Assembly: GCA_947496355.1 (NCBI GenBank)
Contig: CANMCO010000004.1
Coordinates: 186,001-250,000, forward strand
DNA: 64,000 nucleotides
Source: an uncultured Aquimarina sp.
Lineage (GTDB): Bacteria; Bacteroidota; Bacteroidia; Flavobacteriales; Flavobacteriaceae
Direction: 5' to 3'
Shown here: piece after piece, positions 36,424-46,631 of the stretch
Position numbering within the stretch: the stretch's first letter is position 1
Layout: every line of letters starts with the position of its first letter
Notes under the pieces: generated by a model
Databases searched by the model: none
What the model was told of the DNA's origin: nothing
Seen by the model: only the letters and a program-made list of their open reading frames with translations
Position numbers and translations under genes: made by a program

Positions 36424-37131
36424 ATGAAATTAGAAATACTAACAAAGAATGAGAATCAGGAAATTCAGAAGAAAATTATTTCCCAAATAAGGGATTTGAT
36501 TAACTATAAAAATTTGGAGCCTGGTGATAAATTGCCTTCAGAAAGAAGTTTATCAGAAAAATTCGAGGTTAGCAGGGGAAACATCAGAGAAGCTATTCAG
36601 AAATTAGAATTTTATGGCCTTTTGAACTCTATCCCACAAAGTGGAACTTTCGTAGCCAATATTGGAGTAATTGCCATGAACGGTATGATAGAAGATATTT
36701 TAAGACTAGAGGATCCTGAATTTAAATCTTTAGTAGAAACGCGTATTTTGTTAGAACTAAAAACTGCCAGATTAGCTGCTCTAAGAAGAACTGATGATGA
36801 TTTAAAACTCATTAAAGAAGCGCTGGATGCCTACGCCGATAAAGTTATAAAAGGTGAAGATGCCGTACAGGAGGATTTATTGTTTCATCTAGCTATTGCC
36901 AAAGCAAGTGGGAATAGCACCATGAATACGTTTATGCTCATTATTACTCCCGGAATTATTACCAATTTTGAAAAGTACCATGTATGCGATTCTAATCAAG
37001 CATTTTTAGGTATCCAGGAACATACAGACATCTATAAAGCTATTAAAACACAAAACCCGAAGTTAGCTAAGGCAAAAATGAAAGCTCACTTCAAAATGTT
37101 ATATCAATACTGCTATAACCAAAAGGATTAA
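36424..37131 (+). CDS. FadR/GntR-family transcriptional regulator, second paralogue
   Basis: 235 residues with the same organisation as the regulator at 23270. The winged helix (LEPGDKLPSERSLSEKFEVSRGNIREAIQKLEFYGLL) is followed by an FCD domain with EDLLFHLAIAKASGN and later His positions. The recognition helix differs at a few positions (SRGNIREA versus SRNQLRQA). Both end in a HFK..LYQYC or HFKELHKYC motif. It stands between the depolymerase/uptake block and the catabolic block, so the two paralogues may divide control of these. Confidence 0.9.
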   Translation: MKLEILTKNENQEIQKKIISQIRDLINYKNLEPGDKLPSERSLSEKFEVSRGNIREAIQKLEFYGLLNSIPQSGTFVANIGVIAMNGMIEDILRLEDPEFKSLVETRILLELKTARLAALRRTDDDLKLIKEALDAYADKVIKGEDAVQEDLLFHLAIAKASGNSTMNTFMLIITPGIITNFEKYHVCDSNQAFLGIQEHTDIYKAIKTQNPKLAKAKMKAHFKMLYQYCYNQKD

Positions 37132-37362
37132 AAAAAATATTGAAGATAAAATTGCACGAATTTATCTTCTTTAAAAAAATATAGAGGGATTTATACTTAA
37201 ACCATTTTACCACTACTTAGGTATTTTAAAATTTACTTGAATCTACCTAAGGGCATTAATGGCCAGTATACTGAAATATCACTTAGTTCGCTCAAACATC
37301 TGTATAGATGATTAGCATCTTAGCATTTTTTTCAGAGAAATCTCTTTAACTAAACATAAAAT

Positions 37363-38652
37363 ATGAAAGTTAAAGGATTAAGATGGTGGATTATAGGACT
37401 TGTATGTCTGGCAACAATCATCAATTATATTGATAGGTCTGCTCTGGGAATAATGTGGCCCGAAATGCAAAAGGATTTGGGACTAACAGAAGAAGATTAT
37501 GCCTGGATTATAAACATATTCACTATTACCTATGCAGCTGGTAAATTTATCTCGGGATGGGTATATGACAAAGTAGGTACCAAAATAGGATTTGTACTTT
37601 CTATCTTTTTCTGGTCTCTTGCCTCTTTGTTACACTTTTTCGCCAAAGGATTAGCTTCTCTAGGTCTGTATAGGGGTATACTTGGTGTTTCTGAGGCAGG
37701 AAACTGGCCGGGAGCGGTAAAAAACAATGCAGAATGGTTCCCAATAAAAGAACGTGCCGTAGCACAAGGGATTTTTAATGCCGGTGCCGCTATCGGCTCT
37801 ATAGTTGCCGCGCCAACAATTGCAGAATTATTTGAAGGATATGGGTGGAGATGGACTTTCATTATAATTGGTACAATTGGATTTTTATGGATCATTCCAT
37901 GGTTAATTTTTAATAAGAAACAACCAAAAGAGCACCCATGGATAACAGATAAGGAAAAAGATCTTATTTTATCGGGACGACCAGAAACTTCCCAAAATGA
38001 TAATGAAAAAGGACTCCCCCTATTAGAAATACTTAAGTTCAAAGAGGCATGGGGAATCCTCGTATCTCGGTTTTTTATTGAACCTATATGGTGGTTATTT
38101 GTATTCTGGATGCCTATTTACCTCAATAAACAATATGGCTTTAATGTAAAAGAGATTGGTCTTTATGCCTGGTTCCCATATGTAGGTGCGGCTATAGGAA
38201 GTATTGCTGGTGGATGGTATGTTCAAAAACTAATGAAAACTCTCAGTCTTGATAAAGCCAGAAAACGAGTTATCGCTATTGGTGGAGCTATTATTTTTGT
38301 AGCGATTATAGCAGCGATTTTATTTGCAGACACACCAGAAAAGTTCGTTTCTTTTGTATTTATAGTGCTATTTGGATTCCAATTTTCTATCAGCAACATC
38401 CAAACATTATCCAGTGACCTTTTAAAGAGTAAATCAGTTGGAAAATTAGCTGGATTAGCAGGAACCATTGGGGCAATTTCGGTAGCCATTATGAACTTCA
38501 TTATACCCAAGATAACAACCGTGTCTTATACTCCTGCATTTATTATTCTGGCTGTATTAGCGCCTTTATCAGTACTCTCAATCTTTGTACTGATCAAAGA
38601 AATAAAACCCTTAAAAGAAAAAAATAGAACAACTAAATTAAAAAAATTATAA
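37363..38652 (+). CDS. MFS transporter, hexuronate/DEH type
   Basis: 429 residues with 12 transmembrane helices. It has the anion:cation symporter family features: INYIDRSALGIMWPEMQKDLGL near the start, YDKVGTKIGF between helices 2 and 3, and GVSEAGNWPGAVKNNAEWF in helix 4. This family includes ExuT-like hexuronate carriers. In this place it most likely brings the unsaturated or linearised alginate monouronate across the inner membrane. It opens the catabolic gene group, 5 bp before the reductase. Confidence 0.9.
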   Translation: MKVKGLRWWIIGLVCLATIINYIDRSALGIMWPEMQKDLGLTEEDYAWIINIFTITYAAGKFISGWVYDKVGTKIGFVLSIFFWSLASLLHFFAKGLASLGLYRGILGVSEAGNWPGAVKNNAEWFPIKERAVAQGIFNAGAAIGSIVAAPTIAELFEGYGWRWTFIIIGTIGFLWIIPWLIFNKKQPKEHPWITDKEKDLILSGRPETSQNDNEKGLPLLEILKFKEAWGILVSRFFIEPIWWLFVFWMPIYLNKQYGFNVKEIGLYAWFPYVGAAIGSIAGGWYVQKLMKTLSLDKARKRVIAIGGAIIFVAIIAAILFADTPEKFVSFVFIVLFGFQFSISNIQTLSSDLLKSKSVGKLAGLAGTIGAISVAIMNFIIPKITTVSYTPAFIILAVLAPLSVLSIFVLIKEIKPLKEKNRTTKLKKL

Positions 38653-38657
38653 AAGAA

Positions 38658-39419
38658 ATGAATTCAAAAAGAAAAATAGCTATAGTAACTGGAGCTACCG
38701 GTGGTATTGGTTTCGAAGTTGCAAAAAGATTAGGTCATGATGGATATACTGTAATTTTAAATGGTATAGAGGATGATAAAGGAGCTCAAAGAGTCGAAGA
38801 ACTTACTGCGAAAGGAATAACCGCTGAGTACTATGGATTTGATGTTACAGATGAAGATGCAGTAACTTCAAATATAAATGCAATTGGAGAAAAATATGAT
38901 AAAATTGATGTACTAGTAAATAATGCTGGTGGATTAGGCGGAAGATCAAGATTTGAAGAAATGACAACAGAATTTTATAGATCTGTAATGGCATTAAACC
39001 TTGATTCAACATTTTTTACTTCTAGAGCTGCTATTCCATTCCTTAAAAAGGGAGAAAACGCTTCTATCATTAACTACACGTCAAATGCAGGATGGACAGC
39101 CGGAGGACCCGGAGCAGGAATTTACGGAACATCTAAAGCAGCAGTTAATGCAATAACCAGAGCATTAGCAAAAGACCTGGCTGAGTATGGTATTAGAGTA
39201 AATGCAGTATCTCCCGGTACTATTGATACTCCGTTCCATGCACAAATTAAATCAACAAAGCCTGAAGTTTTTGCTTCATGGAAAAATAATATTTTATTAG
39301 GAAGGTTAGGTCAACCAGAAGATGTAGCTTCTGTTGTTTCCTTCTTGGCAAGTGATGACGCCGCTTTTATAACAGCTGAAACTATACAAATTGGTGGAGG
39401 TCAAGCTTTAGGAATTTAA
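38658..39419 (+). CDS. SDR oxidoreductase, probable DEH reductase
   Basis: 253 residues with the classical short-chain dehydrogenase motifs: cofactor loop TGATGGIG (11-18), NNAGG (88-92) and the catalytic Tyr/Lys Y156/K160 in YGTSK. Its placement between the uronate transporter and KDG kinase indicates reduction of 4-deoxy-L-erythro-5-hexoseulose uronate (DEH) to 2-keto-3-deoxygluconate. Its sequence also resembles KduD-type enzymes; assignment to DEH reductase depends on context. Confidence 0.88.
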   Translation: MNSKRKIAIVTGATGGIGFEVAKRLGHDGYTVILNGIEDDKGAQRVEELTAKGITAEYYGFDVTDEDAVTSNINAIGEKYDKIDVLVNNAGGLGGRSRFEEMTTEFYRSVMALNLDSTFFTSRAAIPFLKKGENASIINYTSNAGWTAGGPGAGIYGTSKAAVNAITRALAKDLAEYGIRVNAVSPGTIDTPFHAQIKSTKPEVFASWKNNILLGRLGQPEDVASVVSFLASDDAAFITAETIQIGGGQALGI

Positions 39420-39449
39420 AAATTAAGAATTACTAAACCAAACAACGAG

Positions 39450-40454
39450 ATGGGTAAAGTAGTAACCTTTGGAGAAGTTTTAATGCGTATAGCTCCTCTG
39501 GGAAATAAAAAATTAAAACAATCTAATCAACTAGAGTATTACTTTGGCGGAACAGAAGCCAATGTAGCTATTTCATTGTCTCAATTTGGTAATAAAACCC
39601 AGCATATAAGTGCGGTTTCAAATGATTTTATTGGTGATGCCGCCAAAAGTTATCTTAGCAAATTTGGTGTTAACACGAATGCTATCATAGATATAGATCA
39701 CCCTCTAGGAATGTATTTCTTAGAGGTTGGTGCCGTCATGAGATCTAGTACAATATCGTACAATAGGTCAAATTCTGCTTTTTGTAATATTGATCCAAAA
39801 AAAATAGACTGGGAAAAGATTTTAGAAAACTGCCAGTGGTTTCATTGGACAGGCATTACTCCTGCTCTTTCTAATAATGCCTATCAAGCACTTAAAGAAG
39901 GATTAAAACTTGCCCATAAAAAAGAGATCACAATATCTGCCGATCCTGCCTATAGAAGCAATATGTGGAATTATGGAAAAGATGCAGTAAAGATACTCAA
40001 TGAACTAGTTGGTCTCTCGACCATTTTTATAGGAGGACCAAATGAAATTAATGAGCTTCTCGACACAACTTTTCTAAATAGTAAAGAAGGTTTTATTCCA
40101 GCCAGTAAGCTGTTAATCGATGAACATCCAAATATTAAAAAAGTATATGATAAAACCAGAGTATCACTAAATGCAAACTGGCATAAAATTACTGCCAGAA
40201 TGTGGAATGGAAATGAATATGCTCAAACCAATGAAATAGAAATTACGCATGTTGTTGATAGAATTGGAACAGGAGATGCTTATGCAGCAGGGTTAATTCA
40301 TGGATTATTGCACTATGACGATGTTATGGCACTAGAATTTGCTAATGCAGCTTGTGGATTAAAACATACTATAGAAGGAGATGCTAACTTAGTTACTGAA
40401 GAAGAAGTACTGAGTATAATTAAAGGTAATTTAACAGGAAGAATAATCAGATAA
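39450..40454 (+). CDS. kdgK: 2-keto-3-deoxygluconate kinase
   Basis: 334 residues of the PfkB/ribokinase family. GEVLMRIAPLGNKKL at the start, FGGTEANVAISLSQFG for substrate binding and the anion-hole/base motif DRIGTGDAYAAGLIHGLL near 270. It phosphorylates KDG to KDPG. The stop is immediately followed by the eda start with no gap. Confidence 0.93.
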   Translation: MGKVVTFGEVLMRIAPLGNKKLKQSNQLEYYFGGTEANVAISLSQFGNKTQHISAVSNDFIGDAAKSYLSKFGVNTNAIIDIDHPLGMYFLEVGAVMRSSTISYNRSNSAFCNIDPKKIDWEKILENCQWFHWTGITPALSNNAYQALKEGLKLAHKKEITISADPAYRSNMWNYGKDAVKILNELVGLSTIFIGGPNEINELLDTTFLNSKEGFIPASKLLIDEHPNIKKVYDKTRVSLNANWHKITARMWNGNEYAQTNEIEITHVVDRIGTGDAYAAGLIHGLLHYDDVMALEFANAACGLKHTIEGDANLVTEEEVLSIIKGNLTGRIIR

Positions 40455-41132
40455 ATGGCAAAGTATACAAGAATAGAAGTCGCACAGATAATGAAAGATA
40501 CGGGAATCGTACCTCTATTCTATCATGAGGATATCGAAACCGTAAAAAAAGTAGTCACCGCCTGTTATGATGGTGGTGCCAGAGTTTTTGAGTTTACGAA
40601 TAGAGGAGATCATGCCCAGGATATCTTTTCAGAGCTATCCAAGTGGATTGCAAATACGCTCCCGGGAATGATTTTGGGTATTGGATCTATTGTAGATTCA
40701 GGTACCGCATCATTGTTCATTCAAAATGGAGCAAACTTTATTGTTTCCCCTATCCTAAACGCAGAAATAGGAAAAACGTGTAATAGACGAAAAATAGCAT
40801 GGCTCCCAGGTTGTGCAACACTAAGTGAAATTAATTCTGCCGAAGAATTAGGTGCTGAGATTGTAAAAATATTTCCTGCAGCCGAAGTAGGTGGCCCAAA
40901 TTTTGTTAAAAGTATCTTGGCTCCTTGCCCTTGGTCTAGCATAATGCCAAGTGGCGGAGTTTCGCCTGAAAAGGAAAACCTTACCAATTGGTTTAGAGCA
41001 GGAGTTCATTGTGTAGGTATGGGGTCTAAACTAATAGTCAAGAATAAAGATAATGATTTTGATTATCAGACAATTACTAATCTCACTAAAAGCTCAATTG
41101 AAATAGTAAACCAACTAAAAAAAGAAAACTAA
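40455..41132 (+). CDS. eda: KDPG aldolase
   Basis: 225 residues of the KDPG/KHG aldolase family. The general acid/base Glu lies in GGARVFEFTNRG, the region SPILNAEIGKTCNRRKIAWLPGC follows, and the Schiff-base Lys is in EIVKIFPAAEVGG. It splits KDPG into pyruvate and glyceraldehyde 3-phosphate, which completes the alginate pathway. It is the last gene before a terminator. Confidence 0.94.
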   Translation: MAKYTRIEVAQIMKDTGIVPLFYHEDIETVKKVVTACYDGGARVFEFTNRGDHAQDIFSELSKWIANTLPGMILGIGSIVDSGTASLFIQNGANFIVSPILNAEIGKTCNRRKIAWLPGCATLSEINSAEELGAEIVKIFPAAEVGGPNFVKSILAPCPWSSIMPSGGVSPEKENLTNWFRAGVHCVGMGSKLIVKNKDNDFDYQTITNLTKSSIEIVNQLKKEN

Positions 41133-41215
41133 TCTTATGTATTGTGTTGTTATGTAATAGACCCGAAACTGAAATTAGATTACTCTTGACAATCAAATAA
41201 TATGCAATTGTCAAA

Positions 41216-41250
41216 AAATCCCTTGTATAGTTTATGTACAAGGGTTTCTT
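41216..41250. terminator. Terminator between eda and ilvA (convergent)
   Basis: CCCTTGTA (41220-41227) and TACAAGGG (41237-41244) pair around a 9-nt loop, followed by TTTCTTTT on the plus strand and AAAAAA-rich sequence on the other side. It can end both the alginate catabolic unit and the ilv operon, whose last gene stops at 41280. Confidence 0.8.
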
Positions 41251-41279
41251 TTATTAATAATTACTGTGAAACGAGTTTC

Positions 41280-42545
41280 TTATACCAAAAATTGAAACAA
41301 ATCAGGTTTATCATTTAGATAATCTCCAAAGAAGTTAAGATCTTTCATTCTGGTGATAAGCGGTTCCAGATCATTTTTGTTTTTCAATTCGATACCAACC
41401 ACTGCTGGCCCATTTTCTCTACTGGATTTTTTAGAATATTCGAAGTGTGTAATATCGTCATTGGGACCTAATACTTCTCCCACAAATTGTTTTAAAGCAC
41501 CTGCTCTTTGCGGAAAACGAACAATAAAATAATGCTTTAAATCTGCGTATAATAGCGCTCTCTCTTTAATTTCAGCAGTACGTGTGATATCATTATTGCT
41601 TCCACTAACAATGCAAACAACATTTTTACCTTTAATTTTATCTTTATAGAACTCTAATGCCGCCAGTGTGAGTGCACCTGCAGGTTCAACAACAATAGCA
41701 TCTCTATTATATAAATCCAAAATGGTTTGACATACCATTCCTTCGGGAACCGTAAACATATCCGATAAATACTCTTTACAAATATCAAAATTAAGATCTC
41801 CAACTTTTTGTACCGCTGCTCCGTCTATAAACTTGTCAATATCAAAAATCTCGGTATTCTTATTATTTTTTATCGAAGTTAACATTGAAGGTGCTCCTTG
41901 TGGCTCCACTCCTATAATTTTTGTTTTAGGAGACAGTGCTTTTAATGCCCCGCATAATCCCGAGGCCAGTCCTCCTCCTCCAATTGCCACAAAAACATAG
42001 TCGATTGGTACATCAGATTGCTTGAATATTTCTAATCCGATTGTTCCTTGCCCTTCAATAGTCTTAGGGTCTTCAAAAGGATGTACAAAAGTCTTACCTT
42101 CTAGTTGGCAAGCCTTCATCGCCGCTTTTGACGAGTCGTCAAAAGTATCTCCTTCTAAAACTATTTTAACATGATCCCCACCAAACATTTGTGTTTGTGC
42201 TACTTTTTGTTTGGGAGTTACAGAAGGCATATATATTGTTCCCTTAATTTGTAAGTGGTGACACGCAAAAGCTACCCCTTGTGCATGATTGCCCGCACTT
42301 GCACAAACCACCCCTTTATCTAGTTGTTCTTTGGAAAGTGAACTAATCTTATTAAAAGCTCCTCTGATTTTATATGAACGAACCCGTTGAAGGTCTTCTC
42401 GTTTAAGTAAAACATTTGCATCATACCGTCTAGAGTAACGAATGCTGTTCATCAAAGGCGTAACCATAGCGACTTCTTTGATCGCAGAAGCAGCTTTCTG
42501 GATATCTTCTAATTCTGGAAAATATGTAGTGGTTACAGTACTCAT
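41280..42545 (-). CDS. ilvA: Threonine dehydratase
   Basis: 421 residues of the fold-type II PLP family. The PLP lysine lies in SYKIRGAFNKIS near residue 62, SAGNHAQGVA follows, and the glycine loop is VAIGGGGLASGL. A short C-terminal ACT-like domain (about 340-421) is present, as in the roughly 410-residue form, whereas the E. coli enzyme has two. It deaminates threonine to 2-oxobutyrate for isoleucine synthesis. It is the last gene of the ilv operon. Confidence 0.95.
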   Translation of the reverse strand: MSTVTTTYFPELEDIQKAASAIKEVAMVTPLMNSIRYSRRYDANVLLKREDLQRVRSYKIRGAFNKISSLSKEQLDKGVVCASAGNHAQGVAFACHHLQIKGTIYMPSVTPKQKVAQTQMFGGDHVKIVLEGDTFDDSSKAAMKACQLEGKTFVHPFEDPKTIEGQGTIGLEIFKQSDVPIDYVFVAIGGGGLASGLCGALKALSPKTKIIGVEPQGAPSMLTSIKNNKNTEIFDIDKFIDGAAVQKVGDLNFDICKEYLSDMFTVPEGMVCQTILDLYNRDAIVVEPAGALTLAALEFYKDKIKGKNVVCIVSGSNNDITRTAEIKERALLYADLKHYFIVRFPQRAGALKQFVGEVLGPNDDITHFEYSKKSSRENGPAVVGIELKNKNDLEPLITRMKDLNFFGDYLNDKPDLFQFLV

Positions 42546-42651
42546 AATTTATTACTTTGTTCTTAACTTTTTGTCAGCCTGGACCTATCAAAGGTCACAC
42601 AATACACATCTCAAAACCTTAACAGATCCGGCCAGACAAAAATTTAGTTGG

Positions 42652-44127
42652 TTACACTATAGGTGTCATTGCGGTCATTGACGCTCTTAATCTTGCTCCA
42701 ATAACCTCGATTGGGTGATTTCTTAATGCTGCATTTACCTCAATTAATTTAGCATTATCTACCTCATTGCTTTTACCCTGATCATATGGCTTACCAATAA
42801 CATTTGTATCAATATCCTTCATGAAATCTGCCAATAAAGGCTTACAAGCATGATCAAACAGGTAACAACCATATTCCGCGGTATCAGAAATTACGCGATT
42901 CATCTCAAATAATTTCTTACGAGCAATTGTATTTGCGATCAAAGGCGTTTCATGTAATGATTCATAGTATGCTGATTCTTCAATAATTCCAGAGTCAGTC
43001 ATTGCTTCAAAGGCCAGCTCAACACCCGCTCTTACCATCGCAACCATTAATACTCCGTTATCATAGAATTCTTGTTCGGAAATTTCAACACTTCCCGCTA
43101 GAGTTTTTTCAAAAGCGGTTTCACCCGTGGCTGCCCTCCATGACAGTAAATTTTTATCATCACTTGCCCAATCTTCCATCATAGTTTTTGAAAAGTGACC
43201 AGAAATGATATCGTCCATGTGTTTTTGAAATAGTGGACGCATAATATCTTTTAGCTCTTCAGATAATTCAAATGCTTTAATTTTAGAAGGGTTCGATAAA
43301 CGATCCATCATATTGGTAATTCCTCCATATTTTAATCCTTCTGTAATAGTTTCCCAACCATACTGGATTAATTTAGAAGCATATCCCGCATCAATACCTT
43401 TTTCTATCATTTTATCAAAACATAAAATAGATCCTGTCTGTAACAAACCACAAAGTATGGTTTGTTCACCCATAAGATCAGATTTTACTTCTGCAACAAA
43501 TGACGATTCAAGTACTCCTGCTCTATCCCCTCCAGTCGCTACAGCATATGCTTTAGCCTGATCAAACCCTTGTTTCTGAGGATCATTCTCAGGATGTACT
43601 GCTATCAATGTTGGCACTCCAAACCCTCTTTTATACTCCTCTCTAACTTCTGATCCAGGACATTTTGGTGCTACCATGATCACGGTAAGATCTTCTCTTA
43701 CCTTCATACCTTCTTCAACAATATTAAAACCATGTGAGTAGGACAAAGTAGCTCCTTTTTTCATAAGAGGCATTACAGTACTCACTACCTGGGTATGTTG
43801 CTTATCTGGTGTAAGATTGATTACAACATCTGCATTAGGAACAAGCTCTTCATAAGTTCCTACATTGAACCCATTATCTTTGGCATTTTTATAAGATTGT
43901 CTTTTCTCCTTTATAGCTGCATCTCTTAGTGTATATGAAATATCAAGACCTGAATCTCTCATATTAAGTCCTTGATTAAGACCTTGAGCACCACATCCTA
44001 CAATAACAATTTTTTTCCCTTTTAAGGCTTCAACTCCATCCGAAAATTCTCCAGCGTCCATGAACCTACATTTTCCTAATTGTGTTAATTGATCTCTTAA
44101 TGATAGCGTATTAAAATAATTTGCCAT
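42652..44127 (-). CDS. ilvC: Ketol-acid reductoisomerase, class II (long form)
   Basis: 491 residues, the length of the class II enzyme with a duplicated knotted C-terminal domain. The NADPH motif is [18 protein letters not shown] (residues 44-61), and SYSHGFNI and [14 protein letters not shown] follow. It isomerises and reduces acetolactate and acetohydroxybutyrate. A 155-bp gap that holds a dispersed repeat separates it from ilvN. Confidence 0.96.
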   Translation of the reverse strand: MANYFNTLSLRDQLTQLGKCRFMDAGEFSDGVEALKGKKIVIVGCGAQGLNQGLNMRDSGLDISYTLRDAAIKEKRQSYKNAKDNGFNVGTYEELVPNADVVINLTPDKQHTQVVSTVMPLMKKGATLSYSHGFNIVEEGMKVREDLTVIMVAPKCPGSEVREEYKRGFGVPTLIAVHPENDPQKQGFDQAKAYAVATGGDRAGVLESSFVAEVKSDLMGEQTILCGLLQTGSILCFDKMIEKGIDAGYASKLIQYGWETITEGLKYGGITNMMDRLSNPSKIKAFELSEELKDIMRPLFQKHMDDIISGHFSKTMMEDWASDDKNLLSWRAATGETAFEKTLAGSVEISEQEFYDNGVLMVAMVRAGVELAFEAMTDSGIIEESAYYESLHETPLIANTIARKKLFEMNRVISDTAEYGCYLFDHACKPLLADFMKDIDTNVIGKPYDQGKSNEVDNAKLIEVNAALRNHPIEVIGARLRASMTAMTPIV

Positions 44128-44205
44128 TTGTTTTTAATTTGTTGTCATTTCCTATCGGAAACTTGATTTAATTTTGATTTTAGTTGTTTCTTTTTTTTGG
44201 TGTAT

Positions 44206-44240
44206 CCCTTCGACTTCACTTCGACAAGCTCAGTGTGACA
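44206..44240. repeat. Dispersed CTTCGAC/AGCTCAGTGTGACA-type repeat
   Basis: The sequence CCCTTCGACTTCACTTCGAC followed by AAGCTCAGTGTGACA matches a form often seen between genes in marine bacteria. It lies between ilvN and ilvC inside the operon and is GC-rich for this region. Confidence 0.5.
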
Positions 44241-44282
44241 TCTCAGGGTGCGAAAAAGCAAAAAGGATGTCGCTGCTATCCC

Positions 44283-44816
44283 TTACACAGCTTCTTCAGT
44301 AAAACTTTCTAATATTTTAGAGATATCCATTTTGTCTTTGGTTACTGCTATTCTGCCTGAGCGCACAAATTGCATCAATCCATAAGGTTGTAACTTATGA
44401 TATAATGCCTCGACTTCTCTTTTTCTTCCTGTCTTTTCAATAACAAAAAATTCTGGAGTTACTGTGACGATATTAGCATTACTATTCTTGATTACATTTT
44501 GAATTTGGCGTTCTTCAAATAACAGTTTTGATTCTACTTTGAACAAAGCGGTTTCCTGATAGATGATATCTTCTTCTCTATGATAAAAAGCCTTGATCAC
44601 TTCTATTTGTTTTTCTATTTGCAAAACAATTTTCTTGACCTGTTCTTCGGTTACCTTAACAGCTATAGTAAATCGAAATACGTCTTTAATCTCAGATTGA
44701 GAAGCAGTCATACTATCCAAATTAATATGACGCTTTAAAAAAATTGCCGATATTCTATTAAGCAACCCTATATTGTTCTCGGTATATACCGATATTGTAT
44801 AATTTTCTCTTTCCAT
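44283..44816 (-). CDS. ilvN: Acetolactate synthase, small (regulatory) subunit
   Basis: 177 residues. The N-terminal ACT domain reads YTISVYTENNIGLLNRISAIFLKRHINLDSM, and a C-terminal domain carries VTPEFFVIEKTGRKREVEAL. It activates the catalytic subunit and confers valine feedback. The start is 2 bp after the ilvB stop. Confidence 0.94.
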   Translation of the reverse strand: MERENYTISVYTENNIGLLNRISAIFLKRHINLDSMTASQSEIKDVFRFTIAVKVTEEQVKKIVLQIEKQIEVIKAFYHREEDIIYQETALFKVESKLLFEERQIQNVIKNSNANIVTVTPEFFVIEKTGRKREVEALYHKLQPYGLMQFVRSGRIAVTKDKMDISKILESFTEEAV

Positions 44817-44818
44817 AA

Positions 44819-46552
44819 CTAACTCAATCTTATATCTGAAACAGATGCTCCTGTAGGAATCATTGGGAACACATTATTCTCCTTTTCTACACATACCTCT
44901 AAAAAATAAGGCTCTTTGGAAGCGATCATCTCTTTAATTGCATCTTGTAAATCTTCTCTCTTTGTTATTCTTTTTGCTTCGATATGATACCCTTTTGCAA
45001 TTGTAACAAAATCGGGATTTACCATTTCGGTAGATGCATATCGTTTATCAAAAAACAACTGTTGCCATTGGCGTACCATTCCTAAGAAGTCGTTATTCAA
45101 GACCACAATTTTTACAGGTACTCTAGTCTGAAAAATAGTCCCTAATTCTTGTATGGTCATCTGGTAACCTCCGTCACCAATAATAGCCACAACTTCTCTT
45201 TCTGGGGCACCCATTTTTGCTCCAATAGCAGCCGGTAATGCAAACCCCATAGTACCTAAACCTCCAGAAGTCACATTACTCTTAGACTTTGTAAACTCTG
45301 CGTATCTACAAGCAATCATTTGATGTTGTCCAACATCAGAAACAATAACAGCATCCCCTTTAGTTTCTTCATTAATTCCTCTAATTACTTCTCCCATAGA
45401 AAGATTTTCTTTAGAAGGATGCAATTCTTCTTTGATTACACTGTCATACTCGATCGTATCATAATCCCTAAACTCCTGCACCCAAGAATCGTGGCTATTT
45501 GGCTTTATTAAGGGTAGTACTTGAGTTAATGTATTTTTAACATTACCCATAACCGCTATGTCTGCATGTACATTTTTATTTACCTCTGCGGGATCAATCT
45601 CGAAATGTATAATCTTAGCTTGCTTGGCATAGGTTTCTAAGTTACCAGTAACACGATCATCAAAACGCATTCCTATTGCTAATAGTAAATCACATTCGTT
45701 AGTTAATTTATTGGGCCCATAATTACCATGCATACCAACCATACCCACATTTAACGGATGTGCTGTTGGCAAAGCAGAGAGACCAAGGATTGTCCATGCA
45801 GATGGGATACCTGATTTTTCAATAAAATTTCTCAGTTCCTCTTCTGCCTCGCCCAAGATTACTCCTTGACCAAAAACAATCATAGGCTTTTTTGCTTTAT
45901 TAATAAGCTTTGCTGCTGCCTCCAGACTTTTTGGATCCGTTTCAGGAACAGGCTTATAACTTCTTACGCCTTTGCATTTTTCATATTTAAAATCTAATTC
46001 TCCAAATTGTGCATCCTTGGTAATATCAATTAAAACAGGTCCCGGACGACCAGAACGAGCGATATAAAAAGCTCTTGCTAAAATAGTAGGTATATCTTCG
46101 GCTTTAGTTACCTGATGATTCCATTTTGTAATCGGTGTAGAGATTCCTATTATATCTGTCTCCTGAAAAGCATCAGACCCTAACAGATGTGACCCTACTT
46201 GACCAGTAATACAAACCATTGGAGTAGAATCAATTTGTGCATCTGCAATTCCGGTCACAAAATTGGTAGCACCCGGTCCAGAAGTAGCAATGGCTACACC
46301 AACCTTACCACTAGTTCTGGCATATCCTTGTGCAGCATGAGTGGCTCCTTGTTCATGTCTGGTTAATACATGATGTAATTGATCTTGATACTTGTATAAC
46401 TCATCATATACAGGCATAATAGCTCCTCCTGGATAACCATAAACTAAATCCACACCCTCTGCCAAAAGGCATCGGATAACAGCTTCTGCACCAGTCATTT
46501 TTTCTGTTGTCACTTTAGTTTCCTTTTTTATTGTTTGCGTTTGTGTTTCCAT
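44819..46552 (-). CDS. ilvB: Acetolactate synthase, large catalytic subunit
   Basis: 577 residues, a thiamine-diphosphate enzyme. GYPGGAIMPVYDEL holds the catalytic Glu region with RHEQGATHAAQGYAR. The central FAD/structural domain covers about 200-350. The TPP motif is IIGDGGYQMTIQELGTI...VLNNDFLGMVRQWQ. It forms acetolactate and acetohydroxybutyrate. It follows ilvD after 79 bp that contain a REP-like hairpin. Confidence 0.96.
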   Translation of the reverse strand: METQTQTIKKETKVTTEKMTGAEAVIRCLLAEGVDLVYGYPGGAIMPVYDELYKYQDQLHHVLTRHEQGATHAAQGYARTSGKVGVAIATSGPGATNFVTGIADAQIDSTPMVCITGQVGSHLLGSDAFQETDIIGISTPITKWNHQVTKAEDIPTILARAFYIARSGRPGPVLIDITKDAQFGELDFKYEKCKGVRSYKPVPETDPKSLEAAAKLINKAKKPMIVFGQGVILGEAEEELRNFIEKSGIPSAWTILGLSALPTAHPLNVGMVGMHGNYGPNKLTNECDLLLAIGMRFDDRVTGNLETYAKQAKIIHFEIDPAEVNKNVHADIAVMGNVKNTLTQVLPLIKPNSHDSWVQEFRDYDTIEYDSVIKEELHPSKENLSMGEVIRGINEETKGDAVIVSDVGQHQMIACRYAEFTKSKSNVTSGGLGTMGFALPAAIGAKMGAPEREVVAIIGDGGYQMTIQELGTIFQTRVPVKIVVLNNDFLGMVRQWQQLFFDKRYASTEMVNPDFVTIAKGYHIEAKRITKREDLQDAIKEMIASKEPYFLEVCVEKENNVFPMIPTGASVSDIRLS

Positions 46553-46572
46553 ACGCGATTTTCTTTATTTAG

Positions 46573-46592
46573 ATTCCAGCCTACACTGGAAT
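46573..46592. repeat. Degenerate REP-like hairpin inside the ilv operon
   Basis: ATTCCAG-CCTACA-CTGGAAT has 7-bp arms and matches the element at 10161-10180 except in the arms. A second hairpin, CTAGTG/CACTAG, follows close by. Both lie between ilvD and ilvB and may adjust transcript stability. Confidence 0.55.
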
Positions 46593-46631
46593 AGCAAATT
46601 ATTGAAACTAGTGCTACACACTAGAATATCT

